Assembly: GCA_032718565.1 (NCBI GenBank)
Contig: JAVGVS010000056.1
Span: 1,612,988-1,676,987, forward strand
Reading direction: 5' to 3'
Source: Distichodus sexfasciatus
Lineage: Eukaryota; Chordata; Actinopteri; Characiformes; Distichodontidae
Length of the DNA: 64,000 bases
This document shows, piece by piece, positions 50,001-56,737 of the stretch (its first letter is position 1; every line of letters begins with the position of its first letter). A program made the position numbers and the translations under genes. Under the pieces are notes generated by a model. That model ran no database searches, had not been told where the DNA came from, and saw only the letters and a program-made list of their open reading frames with translations.

Positions 50001-53000
50001 TGTGTCCACAGTACCTTTCCGCCCATCATGAGTCAAGTTTTGGAACGTCAGAAGCATGTTTTAAACATATTTCTTCACTCTGTCTTACCCTTTCCTTCAG
50101 AAATGGCAGTGGCGTGTTCATCTCGGATGTGGTAAAGGGCGGCGCTGCCGATGTGGACGGCAGACTTATGCAAGGAGACCAGATCCTGTCAGTGGACGGA
50201 GAGGACATGAGGCAGGCTTCTCAGGAGACCGCCGCCGCCGTTCTTAAGGTAAACTCAGCCTGAAGCCTTAAGCCCTGCTTACAACCATCACAACAAGAAC
50301 AGTGACATACTTTGGCTCAAATAGGATTACCGGAGATTTACAAAGCTGCAGTTTCCCAAAGCAACCACCTGGTGCCGGTATTGTAATTTGTATTGGGAAT
50401 TGCAGGGTTAACATGTAGCAGAATTGATTTTGTAGAAACATATTGTAGCCATAATAAATAAAAAAATTGTTCATCTCAATTAAACAGTATTTAAATATCA
50501 ATTCAATTACAAGTTATATAAGTTATTATCAGTGCATTTCTAAGGGTTTCCAGCCATTTTGAAAATGGATTTATGCCTTTATTTTCAGAAAATTTAACAG
50601 TAATGATCAGTAGCCATTTAATAATGTATTAGGTCCTCATAATTTGATGAAGCTTCTTTGATGTGTTCCAATTTACAAGTAGGTGTGAGTTTTTGGTGTT
50701 GGAAATTGATTAAAAACTGCTTGTTAATTGCAGAAGTTATTTTTGATTAATTGCAACTTTAAATACCTAGATTTTACCTAAATAAAACAAATAAATGTGT
50801 GGCACAGGAGTAAAGAAATGCATGTCATAGGCAAAAAATTAATTAACATTAAAAAGAAATGAATGTGTTAAAGTATTCTGATTAATTGTTAATGTTCCTA
50901 GGCCTAATTATTTAAACTCACACCTACAACTTGAGGGATCAGCTTCAAAATTGCTACACTTTTGTCTTTTACGATGTTAGTCCCCACAATTTACCACAGG
51001 TCAGTGTCAAACCACAGGAGCCCGGTGTCGCTGCTGTTCTTAAGGTGGAGCTTATTCCTGACACAGTAATGACACAGACATGGTCATGCTCGGTTGAGAG
51101 CAAAAACAAGTCCATAAGAAAAATCAAGCCAGAAATGTTTCTGTGCCCAAAACATTGGCCATCAATAAAGGACTTGTGAAGGTCTACATGGAGTGCTCCA
51201 TCAGTGTGGAGCTCCGAGGTTGGAGCTGTAATGATAAAGTGTCCAGTGTGTGTAGATGATGAGCGTGAGTGTGTGAGTTATGCCCATCCGCTGTGCCCCG
51301 CTGCAGTGTGCCAGGGGCATGGTGCAGCTGGAACTGGGCCGGCTCAAAGCTGCCTCCTGGATCTCCTCCAGACGCACGTCCCAGGGAAGCCAGGTGTGTG
51401 TAATTCTGAACGGGGAACTCGTCCATCCCGTCTCTGTCCTCCTTCTGCCCTGGAGCTCAGCATGCCCCATCCTCAACCCTCAACAAACCTAACCCCAACA
51501 TACACACATACACACTCTGCTGGGTCAAACGTCTGCACGTAGTGCTCCTGATGTCTGCATTTAACACCGCATGACCTGCACTCACTGTGTGTGTGTGTGT
51601 GTGTGTGTGTGTTCATGCATGTTTTTCTCTCTAAGTAGATGCTAGAAAGCTCGGTCACTTTGTGTGTGTGTGTGTCCACGTCCACAAATAATTGCATGTG
51701 CCAGAAACACTTTTATCTCACCTACATTTTTTATTTCCTTTTTTTCCTGTTTTCAGATGAGTCACATGAGTAACACAGCCAATAGCAACACAGCAGCTCC
51801 GCCCACTGCCCCGCCCCCCAGCCAGACTCTCACCAATAGAAAAACGGCTAACGAGCCCAACAGCAAAAGCTCGGGTAACCTCTTCATCTTACCTCACCTC
51901 TATAACTTATTCACATAAGCATCTGCACCAATTTATTTAGTGTAGTATTTGTACCGCTAAACCCCCCGCTCCTGCAGGATTTTTAGACGTTTCTGAGATA
52001 GAAGTAAACTTAACATTGAGATTGAATATTGTTTGATTTTAAATTAATAATGTTAATTGATTTAGAATTGAACCCAGTTTCTGAAAAGCATCTTTGCACT
52101 TTTGTTACCTTTCGTTGGTTGTTTTTTTAAAAGCTGAGCCCTTTTTCTGCCTGTCCTGCTTGCCTTCTTGATCATGGTTTTGTCATTCTGATGAAGAGCC
52201 CCACTGTAATAACCTCCCCCCCAAAAAAACAGTGCAGGAGAGACTGTAATAATGTGTCACACCTCGTCATCTTCCCTCTCACTGGGTTGAGAGCGCAAAA
52301 GACGAGGACTAGCTGTCGTCTGCACAGCTCTTTTTCCTCTTCTATAGATATGTACAGTACTGTGTAGGAGTCTAGAGACATCCAGGACTCAGGGCTGATT
52401 TGTAGAACATTAGCTGTATGTGTCTATTGTCTCATTTCTTTATATTCTGCTAGAAAATCGTAGGTACATACAGATAATGTTCAATAGATTAGTGCTGTTG
52501 TAACCTCCTGTAATATGGGTGTTCACTTCCCTGTGCAGATGTAGATTCTGCTCTATGTATGTTTAAACCTGTCTGATTGTTTTGTTTCCTCCTATGTGAA
52601 TGTTTTTCCACAGCCATTCGTACTTATAAGCTGTGAGAGCAGACAGTAAAGCGCCATGTCAGTTAATACAGGCTCCTTTTATACCATTTTTATCACTAGG
52701 GCAAGTTTGCCACCTTAGACAAACCCTTTCTGCACTGTTTAGACATTTTACTGTTGTTCACATTTCCATTTTCCATTAGTAGTAGGTGAAAAGGTGTGGG
52801 AAAGCTAAAAAAAGAGTTTTGCGCCAACATGAGATGTTCAAGCAAAGATATTCATGACTGGATTTAATGAAACGTCATCAGACATAGACACACACAATCA
52901 CACGTTTACGTCACTTTGTTTTTGAGGACGTTACTGAGACATGATCACGTCATGTCATGACAATGAAACAATGAAATTTTTCTGCTTTTTAGCTTCTTTT

Positions 53001-56000
53001 TTTATCTTAATTACATATTTAATAAAAATATATTTTAGCAAAAACCAAACAGAGTAGCCATTTTTGTTTTTAAAAAGTCCATCCACAGTCTGCAAATGTA
53101 AAGTCTGAAATTTGTCCCCAAAAATTGTCTAGGTTGAAAACACACACACACACACCCAGTGCTGCACTGCATACATATATTGTAAAACCTTTACTGAAAT
53201 CCACATTTCAAGAAAGCAAGATTACTGGCTGTTTAATGTGTGTTTGTGTGTGTGTTTTGTTTGTGCGTGTCTTTACAGGAGCTGAAACTGGTCTCCGCAC
53301 AGTGGAAATCACCCGAGTAAGACCCCAAACACAGCAGTCTTACCAAACTTCTATCAAATCTGTGTGTGTATGCTCTAGTGTAATGTGTGTGTGTGTGTGT
53401 GTCTGTCTGTCTGTCTGTCCGTCTGTCCTGCAGGGGCCCTCGGACGCGCTAGGCATCAGTATAGCAGGAGGAAAGGGCAGCCCACTCGGAGACATCCCCA
53501 TCTTCATCGCCATGATTCAGGCTAACGGCATGGCTGCCAGAACCAACCGCCTCAAGGTGACCGCACACCTCCTCTTCAACCCATTTATCCTCTTTTCTCC
53601 CTCTTTCTCTCCCACTCACTTTCTCATCCTTTCTTTCTTCCCGCATTCTGAAGCTCGGGGCCGTTATTGATTTAGCGTTGTGACACGGGTAGCGTGAAGG
53701 CCACTGCTCAAAACGGCATCGGGCCGGAATCGATGGATCGAATGTGGGTTCTGTGCGAGTGTTAATTGTGTTTTTTTCATGCTCTCTCTCTCCTCGCTCT
53801 TGCTGTAGGTGGGGGATCGTATTGTGAGCATTAACTCCCAGCCTCTAGATGGTCTGACCCACGGAGAGGTGGTAAACATGCTGAAGAACGCCTATGGCAG
53901 CATCGTCCTGCAGGTACACACCTACACCTTTCAGCTCGGGTTTAAAGGATTTCATAAAGACTGTAAAGAGAACAGTGAGATGTTCCAGGTAAGTTTCCCC
54001 GGCCCCCCAAAATACACCACCAATTCATGGTTCTACCCATGAAAGGTTTTTTTTCAGCTGGTCTAAGTACAAAATAAATGATTTTATTCTGACAGTTTTG
54101 ATCAAAATAATGTTTGAGTGCTGAATTTTGTTGTAAATAACGTGCTCCGTTAAATTTGACACTTTTTCATATGAGAATTATAAATACGTGTAAAGTAGCA
54201 AAGCAGCATTATGATTGCCAGATAGGGACGCCTGTAAATTTATGGTTCTTGTCATACAAATTCATTTCGCATCGGATTGATGTACAAAATTAATGGTAAA
54301 ATTCTGACTTTTATGATCAAAAATACTGTTTGAGTAACGAACTGTTCAACTTGGTTTGAAATCTTGCACTTTGTACGAATTTGTAATTTCCCGTATAAAA
54401 CGCACCACTCGGTTCATATTCCAAGATTTTGTTCGTTCTCCAAGCTTGAACTTGCCCAGAAAAATCATTCGTAATCCAAAATGCTCATAGTCTCAGCAGT
54501 TCAAGAATATATATACATATATATATAAATCTTTTTTCCCTTTAATTCACTTCCAAGATGAGCAAACCTGCAAAATGACAGAAAGCACAAAAATGGGAAA
54601 AAATTGCAAGTGAGCAAGAAAAATAAGCTTTTCTTTATGGCTAGTGCACATTTGAAATGTTGTGTGTTTATTTTTCACATCACTATAAAACAGAATTAGG
54701 ATTTAAAGCTTTTCCGAAACCTATGACAAGACAATTTCCCCAAAAACATCCCTTTTAGACATTTTTGGTAAAGCATTTTTGAAGACCTCAAATGTTCAAA
54801 AAAAGGGCTGGTAAAGGGCCTCTTTTAGCTAATAATCATTTTAGAAAATGAAGTTTTAAGAATTAGACGGAACACATTTTGCGGTTCCCAGTACAAATGC
54901 AACCCAGTTATTCATCCTCTACATTATAAAGCACAGCGGTGTTGGTGGCTAGCTGTTAGGCAGCAGCGTGGCAGGAGCTGGTGGAGAGTAATGGGATTTG
55001 AGGATGGAGCGCTTTAAGGATACGGGCTACTCGTGCAGCAGCTTGGCTGAAGCCTGGCGTGGGCCGATGCCCATCTTGGAATCCTTTTGAAGCTGCTGTT
55101 GGCACGAGGAGGATTCTTTAGCCTGATTGCTTATGCATGATGTGGCTTTCACATTGCATATTGTGTTGAACTCGGGGCAGCGCTTTCATGCTGAACCCTC
55201 TCCTGCTTTTTTAGCCTCCTATAAATTGCAGCGTTCTTTTATCACCTTATATAGTGTGTTGTGTGGCGTGTGTGTAATGCAGTGCTTTGACTGAGGATGT
55301 ATTAAAAATATGGTGTGTGTGTGTGTACATTTATTTATTTATTTAGTTATTTATTTATTTACTTATTTATATGCATGAGTGTGTCCGACTGAACATGTAG
55401 TATTTTAATATAATTTATGTATTAAAATGTGAGACACAAAGTGCCTTGCAGTGCAATTAATCATGTTTGTATTAAAAATATTGTTTGTGCGTGTGTGCAC
55501 ATAGCTATTCGTCCTGTGTGCTTTCATTTAAAATATTTTTGTGTTACATTACACAGAAATATTGTCAAAACTGTAATATTTGTGCTTGTGCACGACAAAG
55601 TGCATAGTTTTGTTTGTGTGTGTGAGACGCAGTGTATAGATGCAAAGACGTCTTGCATGCTTTAGTTTACAATATTTGGCATATGTGTTGTGTAAATGTA
55701 AATGGCAGTTCATATTGTATGCTTGTATTACATATATTGGGTTTAGATGACATGTGTGTGTGTTTGAGAGTCATAGTGCATTGTGTGTGTGTGTGTGTAG
55801 GCATTACTGGTATATAGGTGAATGGTGTGGCCACGCATAGGATTGTGTGCAGTGATGTGTGTATGCAGAACTGATCGGTGTTTTGTGTGTGTGGTTCCTG
55901 TGTGTGTTTGTTTACTGTGTGAGTGCTGGTAAAGACTGTATGTGTGCACCATACTGTATGCTGTGTGTGTGTGTTTGTGTGTGTGTGTGAGAAAGGGAGA

Positions 56001-56545
56001 GTGGTTGGTGCTGTGTCACTGTGCCGTTATCAGCCAGGAGCAGCTGTGTGTTGGTTGAGCGCGGGTTGCCAGATAATCCCGGGCCTTTATGCAAATGAGG
56101 CGTTATCTGAGCTGCTCCAGGAGGAAAACGCAGCGGCTTTCAGACGCAGGAGCAGCGGCTGCACACTGCCGATTACAACAACCAGGAGACCAATTACTGT
56201 TTACCTCCCTCCCTCCATCCCTTTCTCTCCTTCTCCATCACTCTCTTATTCTCTCTCTCTCTCTCTCTCCCCCCTCTCTCATCTTCTCCTTCTTCTCTCT
56301 TTCCCTCATATTGCTTCTTCTCCCTCTCTCCCTCCCTTTCTCCTTCCCTGTTTCTCTCTCTCTGTCTTACACTCTCTTCCTCTCCTTCTCCCTCTCCCTC
56401 TATCTCTCTCTCTCCCTATCTCTCTTTCCTTCACTCTTCCTCTTTCTCCCGCTCTCCCTTTCTCTCCACAATTTCACTCTTTCTCTCTTTTTCTCTTCTC
56501 TCTGTCTTCTACTTTCTTCCTATCTCTCCTTCTTCCTCGCTCTCT

Positions 56546-56592
<47 letters not shown>

Positions 56593-56701
56593 CCTCTCCA
56601 TATTTTCCTTTCCTCTCCCTCTCCCTCTCTTCCTATCTGCCTGCCTCACACTGCCACCCTTTTTCTTTTTTTTCCAAGTACATTTTAAAGCATCAACACT
56701 C

Positions 56702-56737
<36 letters not shown>

